In this document: one piece after another, positions 24,591-37,857 of the stretch
Layout: every line of letters starts with the position of its first letter
How positions within the stretch are numbered: position 1 is the first letter of the stretch
NCBI GenBank assembly: GCA_033239005.1
Contig: BSQZ01000030.1
Coordinates: 372,001-436,000, forward strand
Reading direction: 5' to 3'
Source: Lamellibrachia satsuma
Lineage: Eukaryota > Annelida > Polychaeta > Sabellida > Siboglinidae
DNA length: 64,000 nucleotides
Made by a program: the position numbers and the translations under genes
Notes under the pieces: model-generated
The model's database searches: none
Told to the model about the DNA's origin: nothing
What the model saw: only the letters and a program-made list of their open reading frames with translations

Positions 24591-24598
24591 CACACACA
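24537..24598. repeat. (ACGC)n microsatellite
   Basis: About 14 ACGC units followed by a short CA tract. Confidence 0.97.
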
Positions 24599-24829
24599 GT
24601 GCACCCTGCTTAACAGAGTCACAAATAACAGGTTTTCTTCATATATTCTGGAACGAGATCAACACAAAATTAATCATAATTCATGTGTGATGTTAGTCAG
24701 AAGCACTCCTTGGAACATTATCAGCTGGCAGCTCAAACTGCTGGAGGTCTTAGTGGGTGGTCTGTGGGGTCAATGAACCTGGCCAAGATCCACCATGAAA
24801 TATTACTTCATCAATGGCACTGATCCCCA

Positions 24830-25322
24830 CAGCTGGCCTGTATATCACATGCTATTGTTTCATGTTATTGTTTTATACACAACTGGCCAACTTCTCATGT
24901 TACTGTTTTATACACAACTGGCCAACTTCTCATGTTATTGTTTTATACGCAGCTGGCCAACTTCTCATAGTATTGTTTTATATACAGCTGGCCAACTTCT
25001 CATATTGTTGTTTTATACACAGCTGGCCTACTTCTCATGTTACTGTTTTATACACAGCTGGCCTACTTGTCATGGTACTGTTTTATACGCAGCTGGCCAA
25101 CTTCTCATATTATTGTTTTATACACAGCTGGCCAACTTCTCATGGTATTGTTTCAAACACAGCTGGCCAACTTCTCATGGTATTGTTTTATACACAGCTG
25201 GCCTACTTCTCATATTATTGTTTTATACACAGCTGGCCAACTTCTCATGGTATTGTTTCAAACACAGCTGGCCTACTTCTCATGGTATTGTTTTATACAC
25301 AGCTGGCCTACTTCTCATTCGC
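24830..25322. repeat. 35-bp minisatellite, about 14 copies
   Basis: The unit contains TTTTATACACAGCTGGCC and AACTTCTCATGTTATTG. Long overlapping plus-strand frames across it are artefacts of the repeat. Confidence 0.95.
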
Positions 25323-25544
25323 GATGCATACACATTAGCACTATATTTGTTTACATCTTACAACCCTGGTTTCATTCTTAGGTATTGTCCATGTTATAAA
25401 TAATACTTATTGCATGAGAACAGATAATAAAATTGACTACATAACTACATTTTGGGAAATTATATTAAAAAAATAAAAAAATATTTGTCATATGATACAT
25501 TTTTTTATCTACCAGTTTCAGGCTTTGCAGTTACATTACAAACA

Positions 25545-25975
25545 TATATCGCAATGACGTCACAAACATATCGCAATGACGTCACAAACATATCGCAATG
25601 ACGTCACAAACATATCGCAGTGATGTCACAAACATCACAATGACGTCACAATCATATCACAGTGACGTCACAAACATATCGCAGTGGCGTCACAAACATC
25701 GAAGTGACATCACAAACATCGCAGTGACGTCACAAACATTGCAGTGATGTCACAAACATATCCCAGTGATGTCACAAACATATCGCAGTGACGTCACAAA
25801 TATATCGCAATGACATCACAAACATATCGCATGATGTCACAAACATCGCAATGACGTCACAAACATATCACAGTGACGTCACAAACATATCACAGTGACG
25901 TCACAAACATCGCAATGACGCCACAAACATATCACAGTGACGTCACAAACATATCGCAGTGACATCACAAACAAA
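25545..25975. repeat. 22-bp minisatellite carrying TGACGTCA, about 20 copies
   Basis: The unit is CACAAACATATCGCAATGAC plus GT. About eleven units keep the exact palindrome TGACGTCA, the consensus cAMP-response element bound by CREB/ATF proteins; the others carry TGATGTCA, TGACATCA, GGCGTCA or TGACGCCA. First exact match is at 25555-25562 and the last near 25938. Confidence 0.93.
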
Positions 25976-26059
25976 TCCTACAATCATAGTATTGTTCTTA
26001 GCCGATGTCGTAGTGTTTTGAATATTGTCTATTATTCATCCTTGTTATCTTATCAGTAA

Positions 26060-26252
26060 GATTGTCTGGTGAGTTTATGTCTGATAAGATCCTGTCTGGC
26101 AAGCTTATGTCTGCTAAGGTTCTGTTCAATGGGTGTCTGGTAAGTTTCTGTTCAGTAAGTCTCTGGTAAGCTTCTGTTTGGTGAGTCTAGTAAGCTTCTG
26201 TTTGTTGAGTCTCTGGTAAGCTTCTTTTTGGTGAGTCTCTGGTAAGCTCCAC
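26060..26252. repeat. About 26-bp minisatellite, diverged
   Basis: Units contain GGTAAGCTTCTGTTTGGTGA and GTCTCT, weaker at the left edge. Confidence 0.8.
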
Positions 26253-26327
26253 AGTGTGCACACTTCACAATCATTTCCTGGAACATTCAGCCTTTCCAAA
26301 TCTGCTCACGTCATATTAATGTACTCT

Positions 26328-26420
26328 AACATTTCTCTACACCGACCCCCACCCACTCCCCCCTTTGTTGTCTAACATTTCTCTACACCGACCCCCACCC
26401 ACTCCCCCCTTTGTTGTCCA
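26328..26420. repeat. 46-bp direct duplication
   Basis: The stretch with ATTTCTCTACACCGACCCCC and ACCCACTCCCCCCTTTGTTG occurs twice, back to back and unchanged. Confidence 0.93.
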
Positions 26421-27180
26421 CCACCACACTCCCAGTCCTACGCATGCAAACACTGTGGTGAACTTAGCAGGACATGGCTACATTAGTGGGATCAATACCA
26501 CGTTGGTCTCACTCAGGTCACTGGGCTTCATGTTGCCAGCATCAAGTGGATGGTCTTGGCCGCTTCGTTTAGCATTGATTTGCGGTCTGCGGCACTTGCT
26601 CAACCAGCGGTTGTAAATCGAATATTTACCTAAAAGCCACAGGAATGTTTTGTCAGTTATCTCTCTCTCCTGTCCTCCAGAGGCGGCTGTCTTTGTCCTT
26701 GTTGTTGCCAGATAGTACACGTAGACAGTTATTGGTAGTTGGCGGCTCAACTTTACAATCCTGTCATGTTGTTTTGTTTATCTGACAACTTCAGTGACAC
26801 TGACACATAAATTGTTCTGCAGATAACCCTCTTCTGTGTAGTTCTTAGCTACAGTTATAACTCATTATTCCACTTCATGTACAATAATCAGCAGTACTTG
26901 GGCATAAGCCGCCTACATATTATGTTAAAAATAAAACAAATGTTAGTTTTAGGTCTCAAAATTTGTTAAGCGTAAAATTATGTTTAACAAGATTTAACAA
27001 AATTGCCATCCACGCAAAACAACTGCTGGCAAGTGGACAAGGAAAGCATTGGCTTATTGAAAGTATAAACTACATCTGTTCTAACATGTTGACCCCCCAA
27101 ATGTGTTTTAATGAACCACAATTTGTTTTAGAAATTATTATAATTTGACAGTTATCTGTTTAATTAAAATCTTTTGGTAC
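26421..27180. other. Unassigned
   Basis: A 90-codon minus-strand and an 83-codon plus-strand frame overlap here; neither has a recognisable domain. Confidence 0.35.
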
Positions 27181-27183
27181 AAA

Positions 27184-27655
27184 TATCATGTTTATGTTGC
27201 ATGCTGAATGTCATGTTTACATTACATGTTGAATGTCATGTTTACATTGTATGCTGAATGTCATGTTTACATTGTATGCTGAATGACATGTTTACACTGC
27301 ATGCTGGATGTCATGTTTACATTGCATGCTGACTGTCGTGTTTACACTGCATGCTGGATGCCATGTTTACATTGCATGCTGACTGTCGTGTTTACACTGC
27401 ATGCTGACTGTCGTGTTTACACTGCATGCTGACTGTCGTGTTTACACTGCATGCTGGATGTCATGTTTACACTGCATGCTGGATGTCATGTTTACATTGC
27501 ATGCTGACTGTCGTGTTTACACTGCACGCTGACTGTCGTGTTTACACTGCATGCTGGATGTCATGTTTACACTGCATGCTGGATGTCATGTTTACATTGC
27601 ATGCTGGATGCCATGTTTACATTGCATGCTAGGTGTCATGTTTGCATTACATGCT
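27184..27655. repeat. 25-bp minisatellite, about 19 copies
   Basis: The unit is TGTCATGTTTACATTGCATG plus CTGAA/CTGGA/CTGAC. Variant classes are clustered, which shows stepwise block expansion. Confidence 0.95.
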
Positions 27656-27896
27656 GAATGGCGAGGTCGATATTCCTAAAGAGATAACTGTCAAATTATA
27701 TTTAAAAAATTGTCATTCAACATATTTGGGCAGTCACAATGTTAGAAAAGATAAAGTTTATACTGTATAACATGATTTATTTACTTAGTGTATAATATGA
27801 TTTTAAGACAAAAAGTTCACACTTTGTACCTTAGTTATGCATGACAAAATTAAAAGTTTATACACACCTTGTAAATGTAGTTGAATAAAGTATAAT

Positions 27897-28003
27897 CTAT
27901 ATTTACTAAAACAAAATTTACTATAACAACATAATTTACTATAACAACATAATTTACTATAACAACATAATTTACTATAACAACATAATTTACTACAACA
28001 ACA
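27897..28003. repeat. 18-bp minisatellite, 6 copies
   Basis: The unit is AATTTACTATAACAACAT. Confidence 0.93.
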
Positions 28004-28009
28004 TAATGG

Positions 28010-30284
28010 CACATCAGATGGTTTTCAAATTAAATCTGAAAATTATTTGTATGCAAATGGTTGCTGTATTGGGCAGTTCACAGTCATTAGCAGTACTATA
28101 TAATTATCTAAAACATTTGGCTTATTTTTTAGGTTATACAGTGGCTTCTTCACTTAGAATATTGGAGAAAAGAAATATATTTTTCCAATTGCAAAATGAG
28201 AGTTAGCCATACATATTGTAAACAAGCTGCTGTACACAAATCATCAATTAAATATGATAAATAAATAAAGCTGGTATAGTAAACACTGTATGAAAGACAG
28301 ACAGTTTACAGTTACACAACAAATTCTCAGTTTACTGTGAATGCAGTTTGATGGAACTCATATTTAACTATCATAATCGGTCGTTAATCTTTCACTTATT
28401 TTCACAATAAATTTGACGGGTTTTTTTTCTACATCAAACTGATGAAATCTGTCAAAACGTTTCAAAGAGAAAAGGTAAAATTCACTATGAAAAACAACCG
28501 ATTAATATATGTTGCAACTACCAGTCAGATAAATCTCTTCTCCATTACCATAATTGTTGTATTCAGTACGGAAAATGCAAAAGCACAACAAAAGACATAC
28601 GATTTGAAGTCATAGATAACCATCATATCATAACATTTATATTCATCGCAGATTTACAAGTTATTTTAAACCAAGAAAGCTCTTACATTGGTGGTTTCCC
28701 TAATAACTGATATCGCAGTTTGCCAGCACATTTACACAGTGTCTTCAGGGGTCATGCCTCAGTTAGACTTCCTGGTGTGTTTGTTACACACGAATGTAGG
28801 GCATAGCAAGTTTGGATATAGGACGTTTAAAAAAAATTCATACGATCTGACATAAGTGCATTTGTGCACGGACATTACCAGGTTTGCTGGCGGAAGCTGT
28901 TGAGAGTGAAATGGTGGATTTTTAGATGATTATAATAGGCGGAAGGATATTTGTGATTTTTTTGGCCACTAGACATGTGTGCATCGTAATTCATACCAAT
29001 ATTGGTAAACGTTGAGGGGTATCACACATACAGGCATATTACAACAGTTAGAAATATCTAATTTTGATTAAAAAAAACTCAACCAGCATGTCAGTGGGAT
29101 GATGACAGCGGCTGGTGAAAAAAAGATTTTTTTATGGTCACGTTTTCTTATAATTATGCAAAACATTAACATGGCCACCAACGGGAAATGTAACTGTAGG
29201 CTGAATCCTTCACTTAGAAGATGACCATGCTGTTTTGACATAATTGCTTCTCTGGAAGGTGCACAACCAAGGCCATTTTTATGCTGCATTCACTCTCAGC
29301 AAACATTAATATATCTCCAGGGAACTGGCGCATAAAGCTGTACTATAACCAGAGAGACTCAGTTAAGGAGTTAGGGTGTGGCTCATTTACGGTTGGTTAT
29401 GGCTACATTTTATGAAGCAGAACATTCTGTTAGAGCCTGGTTTGTGTGCTGTAGTTATCAAATATGCCTATCTTGTCATTTTAACAATAAACATACATGT
29501 TAGTTATTTCCATTAGTACATACAGTTGTCATGCTAAAAAATTTAATTAAGTATTTGTTTTGATGACAAGATAACTTTATTTATGTGAGTGAGGTGTAAT
29601 ATGTTAACCCACAAAAACTACACAAACATGAAAATGTTGTATCAAACTTTAACCAAATGTTGTACATTCAGTTCAGTTATCATTTATGATAAATGTTAAC
29701 ATTATATTAACTAATTGGTAACTAATAAATTATGAACTGTTAAACACATCTCGTTATTGACAACTTTAAATATGTATATTTATAGCATCCTCATTATCAT
29801 ATACATGTTGTGTCTTTTAAGTGTTCAGATAAATATACATAATGTAGCTCTTTTAATTTATAACCTACATTTTCTTCTTGGTGATGTGTTATAATAAGTG
29901 CAGAGTATTTATGTTACATGTCCCATTGGCAACAAAACAATTTACCTGTCTCCTGTTCTTCGTGGACTTTGTCACCTTACAGCTTTTTCCTAGAAAATGA
30001 ATGCCTGTTGTTTTAGGTTATCACTGCTGTATAGTTACATTTTTGGAATGTCTGCTTCTTGTAGAAATCACACAAGTGTCTCGACATTCACAGTTATCCT
30101 ATCATGTCTTCTTGTGTGTTTCCTAGAAGAATTACCCCCACGGTTCTAGGTGCTCTCTGTAGATCTCGCCTTATATATACAGTCCACAGTACAGTTGGCA
30201 GCTAAGAGGAGGCCAAATTGATGTCTTAAAAAATTAGTGGTAAAGAAGTTAAATTTTCTTCAAACACAAGGAAGATTACCTAGA
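28010..30284. other. Intergenic DNA, nothing recognised
   Basis: This is the longest stretch without visible repeat arrays in the left half. Frames are short and unrecognised, and I see no splice-bounded exon. Confidence 0.45.
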
Positions 30285-30560
30285 GGACTTTCTCTCTCTT
30301 TTCGCTCTCCGTTTCTCTCCCACTTTCTCCCTCCCCTCTCCCTCTCTCCTTCCCCCTCTCCCCTCTCCCTCTCCCTATTCTTCTCTCTCATCCCTCTACC
30401 CCTCCCCTCTCTCCCTATCCCTCTCCCAACTGCATCTCTCTCTGTCTGGATCACCCTCTATCTCCCCAACCCCTTCTCTCTCTCTTCCCCTATCTCTCCC
30501 TCTATCCTTCCCTGTCTCTCTCTTTCTCTGTTCCTCCCTGTATACCTCTCCCCTTCACAA
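30285..30560 (+). repeat. Polypyrimidine tract
   Basis: About 275 bases are almost entirely C and T on the plus strand (CTCTCTCC-type), giving purine-only sequence on the minus strand. Confidence 0.95.
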
Positions 30561-30599
30561 TAATTCTACATTTGTCAAATGCTGTGGACAATGAAGACA

Positions 30600-31355
30600 T
30601 TGCAAAGAAACTACAGCTATATACTCATTCTCACAAAGAAACTACAGCTATATACTCATTCTCACAAAGAAACTACAGCTATACACTCATTCTCACAAAG
30701 AAACTACAGCTATATACTCATTCTCACAAAGAAACTACAGCTATATACTCATTCTAACAAAGAAACTACAGCTATATACTCATTCTCACAAAGAAACTAC
30801 AGCTATATACTCATTCTTACAAAGAAACTACAGCTATATACTCATTCTCACAAAGAAACTACAGCTATATACTCATTCTTATAAAGAAACTACAACTAGA
30901 TACTCATTCTCACAAAGAAAGTACAGCTATATACTCATTCTCACAAAGAAACTACAGCTATATACTCATTCTTACAAAGAAACTACAGCTATATACTCAT
31001 TCTCACAAAGAAACTACAGCTATATACTCATTCTTATAAAGAAACTACAGCTAGATACTCATTCTCACAAAGAAACTACAGCTATATACTCATTCTCACA
31101 AAAAAAAACTACAGCTATATACTCATTCTCACAAAGAAACTACAGCTATATACTCATTCTCACAAACAAACTACAGCTATATACTCATTCTCACAAACAA
31201 ACTACAGCTATATACTCATTCTCACAAACAAACTACAGCTATATACTCATTCTCACAAACAAACTACAGCTATATACTCATTCTCACAAACAAACTACAG
31301 CTATATACTCATTCTCACAAACAAACTACAGCTATATGCTCATTCTCACAAAGGA
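30600..31355. repeat. 31-bp minisatellite, about 24 copies
   Basis: The unit is AAACTACAGCTATATACTCA plus TTCTCACAAAG. Later copies (from about 31155) share a CAAACAAACT variant, so the right end expanded separately. Confidence 0.96.
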
Positions 31356-31447
31356 TAATCAATTAACGGAACTAATTGCTAGAACTGTAATACAGGTTTG
31401 TATAAAATTTATAAATCTGTAAAAGACGAATATGTGCCAGGGTGAGA

Positions 31448-31640
31448 CCACATATACATGTTAACATGGTAACATGTCATGTGTCCACAAGCTCCACATA
31501 TAGATGTTACCATGGTAACATGTCATGTGTCCACAAGCTCCGCATATACATGTTAACATGGTAACATGTCATGTGTCCACAAGTTCCACATATACATGTT
31601 ACCAAGGTAACATGTCATGTGTCCACAAGCTCCACATGAC
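31448..31640. repeat. 47-bp minisatellite, 4 copies
   Basis: Each unit contains CACATATACATGTTAACATG, GTAACATGTCATGTGTCCAC and AAGCTC. ATGTTAACAT and GTTACCATGGTAAC inside units are small palindromes. Confidence 0.93.
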
Positions 31641-33890
31641 AGCTTATTAATTTTTACTGGAAACATTGTTAAAGCTTGAGCCCTTGTTCGCCAAAACATT
31701 CAGGGTTCAAAAGTTGGTGTCGTAGACCTGGTTAGGTACTATTATTAATGATTACATGTTTACAGCACTTGACTAGCAGCATGCATTCATCTTGTGTCCC
31801 CAAATAGGGTGGGGAGCACATTCATGTGAGATCCATCACACATGAATGGGTGGTGTGGGACACCACCCCCGCCCCAGACACATGGGGGGATTGAGGGCTG
31901 AACTTGACATGTGAACAGCTGACTGTGTAACTCAGTAACAATCATTCTGTGAAATCACCCCGACTCTGGGATGGAATCATTCAAACTGTCACATTCGGTC
32001 CAAGAAACAGAAGAATGAACCCATTACTCAGTCAAACACTCACCAGAATTGATGATGTTATATCTATGTATTAGGAATATTCATCAACTTATGGATTTTA
32101 TATTTTTTGTAAGCAGATGCTTAGAAATGATGGCAATGATATTAGCTAAAGAATATTCATTAGAAATGTTTCATAAAATAACACTGCAACTAAATATAAA
32201 TTTATTTTGTTGATACTGCCATAATTTATATCAGTGATACCGTGAAAACGTGTAGGTTGTGGCACAGAAATCTGCAAGGTAGTAAATTGACGTTGATCAA
32301 CATTTGATGATTAGTTCTGGATTATGAGGTGGATTAGATGTGCACTGAATGACTTTTTCATGTGTCACCATGATTATTATAATCTTGTCGTGGCCCATGC
32401 ATAAATGTCTCCTAAGAAAATTTCCCTGCAAAATACTGTGTGACTGCATGCGAAGTCTTGCTCTTTCAGTTATATTTTTTAAGGTGTGTTCGTCTAGTGT
32501 GATACATTTGAAGGTCGGCCGCCGTCGATGCTAGTTAGTGGCCGTCGATGCAAGTGCTTCGCTACCTGTGGGTGCATTTCTAGGAAGCGTGCGTTTGACG
32601 TCATTGTCCCCATGGTGACGTATGGCTTTGGCTGCTCAGTGATCCCGGTTCATATTCATTCGAGAGGCTTGTCGTCATCGGGTGTATGTAATGCACAGAC
32701 TGGCCGGTGCCTGGATGACACCAACCGATCATCAGACAGTCAGACATCCATATCATGACGCACTTTAATATGGAACATCGTTACAGGAGACACTCCAGCA
32801 CAAAACATAAATCTACCTGCTCCATGCAGTGATGCGGTCACTGGTGTGTCTGCCTGTGAACATTGATTAGTGAAGTGAACGTACTTCTCGGAAACGCACC
32901 GTTGCTGATATGAAAAACTTAAAAAATAATTTTCAGCAGCACCTTTAAAAGCCATGTCATCTTACGAGATGCTGTCAGAATTGTATTCTGGGAAATAAAA
33001 ACAGCTGAAAATTGAAACCATTTCCATGGAAGCTGTAGTTCCCAGTGTAGGGGACTTCTCAAAGGAAAGGGATTTTGTAAATACAAATATTATTAAATTT
33101 TAATAAAGTAAGTGTATGTTAAAAAAAATTATATTAAAATTTCATTAATTACAATAAAAATATTAATTAAAATATTAATTTAAATTAAAATATTAAATAA
33201 AATTATATTATAATCAGTCGTTTTCTTTGTATTCTTGTGGGGTGGGGATGGTTTGAAAATTTATCTTATTTGTATATTTTGAAAACAATCTACCAGTAGC
33301 AATGCCCACGTAATTATTTTGAGCTTGATGGGCCGTGGATACAGGCTGGTAATATAGGTGATCACTCTGGCTGTGTTGACTATGCTGATTCCATACAGAT
33401 CCCCTGACAATTTCTTCCCCCACAATCCCCTGATGGAGTACCTAGTAGGCTGTGATTCCCAGAAGCAGGCTCCCACGTACCAGATGCAGATATTGGGGAA
33501 CCTCACATCATCCAGGGACCAATCCGGGCTACAAAATAGACCTGCTATGTTCTGCTGGTGCTATATAACATGAGCGCAGCATGATTTTTTACATATTTTG
33601 AATGCCATGCACGTAAACATATGCTCTTATCCTAGGGGCTCAGCAGAGCATGTAATAAATGCATTTGTTTGTGGTACTGGAGCCTATGACTTGTTATCTA
33701 ATATACTTTAGCAACCTGAGGATAAATTATCCCTAATGCTGTGTTATTAGAAAACAATTCCTTGATAAATTATATACGTTAACCTGTTATGGGGAATAGC
33801 GAGAACGATATGTGAACCACATTGGTTCCTGCTGATGATTGAGGATTAAAAAGGGAATCCAGACCAATGTTTTATTAGTTGTGCATGCAT
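31641..33890. other. Intergenic DNA with one GC-rich patch
   Basis: The patch at 32510-32760 is richer in CpG than its surroundings and has one TGACGTCA near 32598; a 76-codon frame there has no recognisable domain. It could be a regulatory or exon region, but nothing proves it. Confidence 0.3.
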
Positions 33891-33892
33891 GC

Positions 33893-33992
33893 ACACGTGT
33901 GTGTGTGTGTGCGTGTGTGTGTGCATGCACACGTGTGTGTGCATGCGTGCGTGTGTGTGCGTGCGTGTGTGCCAGTATGTGTGTATGTACAT
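33893..33992. repeat. (GT)n / GTGC microsatellite
   Basis: GT tract with regular GCATGCAC and GCGTGC interruptions. Confidence 0.95.
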
Positions 33993-34691
33993 GTGCATTA
34001 TAGCAATTAATGATAAACAATTATGTTATACTCAAAGGGCATAATTCCATTAGTTTTACACACCCTCATACAACAATTCTTTAACAAATTTATTGTCGCA
34101 GTCTGCTTTTTATAACAGCAAAATGAGGATTTCTTTGGAAATTATTTCTTGTTTGCACACATGTCTTTGTACGCATGTGTCTTTGTACACATGTGTCTTT
34201 GTACAACAGTCTAGAAGTAACACTTAGTTTATTCAGCTTTTTGAGGTGTACTGGAAACTGTCTTGTGTCATTTCCCCCATGTTAAATGACACTGATGAAT
34301 TCTGCGAATCAAATCGTGAGTTTACGTTACAACTTCTTTGTTTGTTGATAGTATTTTCCTGCATGCCTGTTGAGGGAAAATCATTTTGACATAAAACAGG
34401 GTCTTTTAATTTATTTAAGAAATAAATCATCGATGCCATTTCAAATATCTTGAATTAGATAGCGATCTTGTGAGTTTGCAGTGTAGCTAAGAATAATTGA
34501 TGAATTCTGGAAATCCTGAATTTATATTACAACTTTGTTCATATTATTTTCCTGCATGTCAAATCATTTTGACATAAAACAGGGTCTTAATTTAAGAAAT
34601 AAATCATTTGTGTCGTTTCTATTGTGTCGTTTCTTTGCTGTGTAACTGTTACTAGCTAAGAATAACCTACATAAGCTAGCTTAACTATAGT

Positions 34692-34975
34692 TGAACATTA
34701 CAACTAGTTTAATGAGCATGTTAATTGCACACGTTTTTAGCTACACTAAAAACATTTAAGTACCCATATTTTACCCCGTATTGCCCAACATTACAACTAC
34801 TTTAACAAGCAGGTCAATTGCATGTTTTTTTAGCTACACATGAACATTTAAGTACCCATATTTTACCCAATATTGCCCAACATTACAACTACTTTAACAA
34901 GCAGGTCAGTTGCATGTTTTTAGCTACACATGCACATTTAAGTACCCATATTTTACCCAACATTGCATAATTTGA
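34692..34975. repeat. About 90-bp tandem repeat, 3 copies
   Basis: Units contain ACATTACAACTACTTTAACA, GCAGGTCAATTGCATG, TTTTAGCTACACATGAACAT and AAGTACCCATATTTTACCC. The first copy is the most diverged. Confidence 0.9.
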
Positions 34976-35459
34976 CAGAAGGCTAACCATGTCGGCTGGT
35001 GTCATAAACATTTCTTTAAAAAGCTGGTTGTTGTTAATATTGCAATATACCCTTCTTTTATAGAGAAGTTTACTAGGCAGTTGTCAGTCTTTGTGATTGG
35101 CAACAAAGACATGAGGTTAATTCAAAGGTGGCTGGGGGGATTTTTTGTATTGTGCTATTAATATATATTTTTATTACTATTCCTTTGTTTGTGTAACTGA
35201 CACAAGACTAGATTTGAGACACTGAACACCGTTATTCTGTTTTGTCTACAATCAGTTGACTTTGCATTGAACACATATGAGTGGTTTAGGTGAAACGTTG
35301 AGATACATACGCACACTTGAGCTTTGTATTCCAGGACACAATAATAACAACCACAAGCTAGAGTGGAGTTTATTTTATAGGAGTTAGGGAAAGGTTGTAA
35401 CCAGTGTTTTTTAAAGGGATGTACAACAATTTTCAGAATTGAGTTCAGTCGTTACACCG

Positions 35460-35700
35460 GGTAACTTATGTCATAGTACATAGAGCTGGGCTACTTGTGC
35501 CCTTTTCTCACCAATTTTGACTGGATCCAATCAAAAACAATTTAATAATTTGTCTGATGATTTCACAAAACCTAAATAATACATTTGCACAAATGGGCTA
35601 GCATGTCATAGCGAATACTAGATTGATTAGATTTTCCACAAAATTATTCTGAAATGAGACAATAAAAACAATCAAATTTAGGAAGCACCTACAGGTACAA
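35460..35700 (-). mobile_element. Dispersed repeat copy
   Basis: Landmarks are TTTAATAATTTGTCTGATGA, TTTCACAAAACC, GGGCTAGCATGTCATAGCGA, ATACTAGATTGATTAGATTT and GGAAGCACCTAC, matching 24165-24352 in the same orientation. Confidence 0.78.
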
Positions 35701-35739
35701 CCACAAGCAGCAGTAAACGTAGAAGAGTAGAACTTGCAG

Positions 35740-35845
35740 CAGGTCATATATGTGGTAGATATGTGCAGGTCACCAGAGTGCTAGATATGTGCAGGTGATC
35801 TGAATGCTTGTAGATATGTGCAGGTCACCCGAGTGCTTGTTTTCT
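35740..35845. repeat. Short AGATATGTGCAGGTCA repeat, 3-4 copies
   Basis: Units are separated by CCAGAGTGCT-like spacers. Confidence 0.75.
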
Positions 35846-36182
35846 AAGAGACTGGGCAACGTTCGGTTCCCCCAAGTGCTCTGGTTGTGCAACATTTGAG
35901 TGCGGAGTCTAACATCTTCCAACCCCTGGTGGTCTTCTGGGATGCATCCATAGCTGCAGTGGGTCAGCCACTCATTGTGTCGACCTTGACCTATGGCAAT
36001 GTTGACATTGACCTGTGGTCATTCCGCTGTGATTGTTATGACATGTGAGACATGTTTTCTGTAATAAAATGCTGTTTTACTAATAGAAGAATAATGGTGG
36101 ATTGGTAATGGTATTTTACAAAATCTTGCCCTCTGTGGTAGGAAAAACAAATTTGTGTAAATAGAATACTTGTAGCTCTATA

Positions 36183-36272
36183 ACCTGGATGTGTAGGACA
36201 TGCCTCAATGTCTGGATGTGTAGGACATGCCTCAATGTCTGGATGTGTAGGACATGCCTCAATGTCTGGCAA
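36183..36272. repeat. 27-bp repeat, 3 copies
   Basis: The unit is GGATGTGTAGGACATGCCTC plus AATGTCT, unchanged between copies. Confidence 0.93.
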
Positions 36273-36784
36273 GTTGGATTCAGTTCCTCGTATTTTTTGG
36301 GGCACGATAATTGGTTCTACTTTTTAAAAATCTGCCTAATAAAAATCACTAGTAATGTATGAAATTATGATAAATATTTAAACAAACCCATGATATCACT
36401 TAGATTTTCAGTGAACTGTCTTGTAATAATAGGACAGGTGTCAATTAGAAAATCTACTTCCTGTCCGTTACACTGAGCCATCACAGGGATACTTCACAGT
36501 GGCGTCGTTCATCAGTCTAGTTGACAGTATCAAAATCCAGAAAGGTCAGATGTTGTTAAGGATTTTCATGTTTAGGTTATCGTGATCCTCACTAATTGGG
36601 TTGGCTTTTGAAAGGCCTTTAATGAGACAAGGGATATTTTGGTGACCTTTCGTACTGCAGAGAAATGTCTTTGCAAAGTGGTGCAAGGTTAGCAATAAAT
36701 GGGCAGTGCCTTTGGAAAAAAGGCTTCCAACTGAATATAAAAGATACCGCCTCAATTCAGACTCATTTCGTTAAAAACCTAACC

Positions 36785-37085
36785 TATTTAATATCCACTA
36801 CGACATGCTAGCAGATGTGTTATTTAGTTGTGTTGAAATCATCGGACAAACTATTGCATTATTCTTTACTAGATTCAGCCAAAAAATTAGGAAAAGGGCA
36901 AAAGTGGTCCTGCTCATTATATTTTGATATTAGGCTATTCACATTTATGTAACTTTCCCAATTTAATGACCAAAATAAATTACTTTGATGATTTTAACTG
37001 ACTGCGCATACTACTTAAACTGTTCACGCAGTACAGATTTAAACATCTACAAACTTAATTAATAATGGGACAAATTAATTGAATA
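36785..37085 (+). mobile_element. Dispersed repeat copy with unamplified 26-bp segment
   Basis: It carries one copy of TATCCACTACGACATGCTAG, then GAAATCATCGGACAAACTAT, CTATTCACATTTATGTAACT and ACAGATTTAAACATC. This is the single-copy counterpart of the array at 5792-6612. Confidence 0.78.
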
Positions 37086-37389
37086 GAGTTTTAGCATATT
37101 ATTTCTCTAAGACAAAATACTATAAGTGTTTTACAGAGATGTCTGGGGTTAGATGCAGAGGACAAGTGATCACTAGGAAATAACTTAGTTTTACGTCGCG
37201 AGTGGGTGCCATTTATTGCTGTATCAATGATATTGTGTTTCAACCACACAGTGTCTTGTGAATATTGTAAACTGTAGTCGTGATTGTATTCTTACAATCT
37301 ACTTGTCATATTGTACCAGATTCATGTGACAACAAGTTTTTTGTCTATTTTATGTACAGTCTGGTTGACTGACATAAGGAATGGCTGTG

Positions 37390-37857
37390 ACATAAAGTGG
37401 GTAAAGGTGAGTTGTCATGGTGATGAGTTGTCATAGCAGCGAGTAGCCATGGTGGTGAGTTGTCGTGGTGGTGAATTGGAGTGGCGGTGAGTTGTAGTGG
37501 CAGTGAGTTGTAGTGGTGTGAGATGTTGTGACGGTGAGTTGTAGTGGTAGTGAGTTGTCGTAGTAGTGAGTTATTGTGGTGGTGAGTTGTAGTAGTAGTT
37601 AGTTGTGGTGATGAGTTGTTGTGGTGAGTTGTAGTGGTGGTGAGTTTTCTTGGTGAATTATCTTGGTGGTGAGTTGTAATGATGGTGATTTGTCATGGTG
37701 GTGAGTTGTAGTAGCAGTGAGTTACCTTGATGGTGAGTTGTCATGATGGTGAGTTGTCAAGGTGGTGAGTTAATATGGTGGTGAGTTGTAGTGGTGGTAA
37801 GTTGTCATGGTGGAGAGTTGTCGTGGTGGTGAGTTATAGTGGTGGTGAGTTGCCTTA
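37390..37857. repeat. GTGAGTTGTNGTGGTG minisatellite, left half
   Basis: Diverged units of about 15-18 bp built on GTGAGTTGTAGTGGTG. The array stops abruptly at a retrotransposon and resumes at 40470. Confidence 0.93.

Noticed and set aside
24795..25403. 202-codon frame with apparent hydrophobic repeats
   Set aside because: It is the 35-bp array read through; the apparent membrane segments repeat with the array period.
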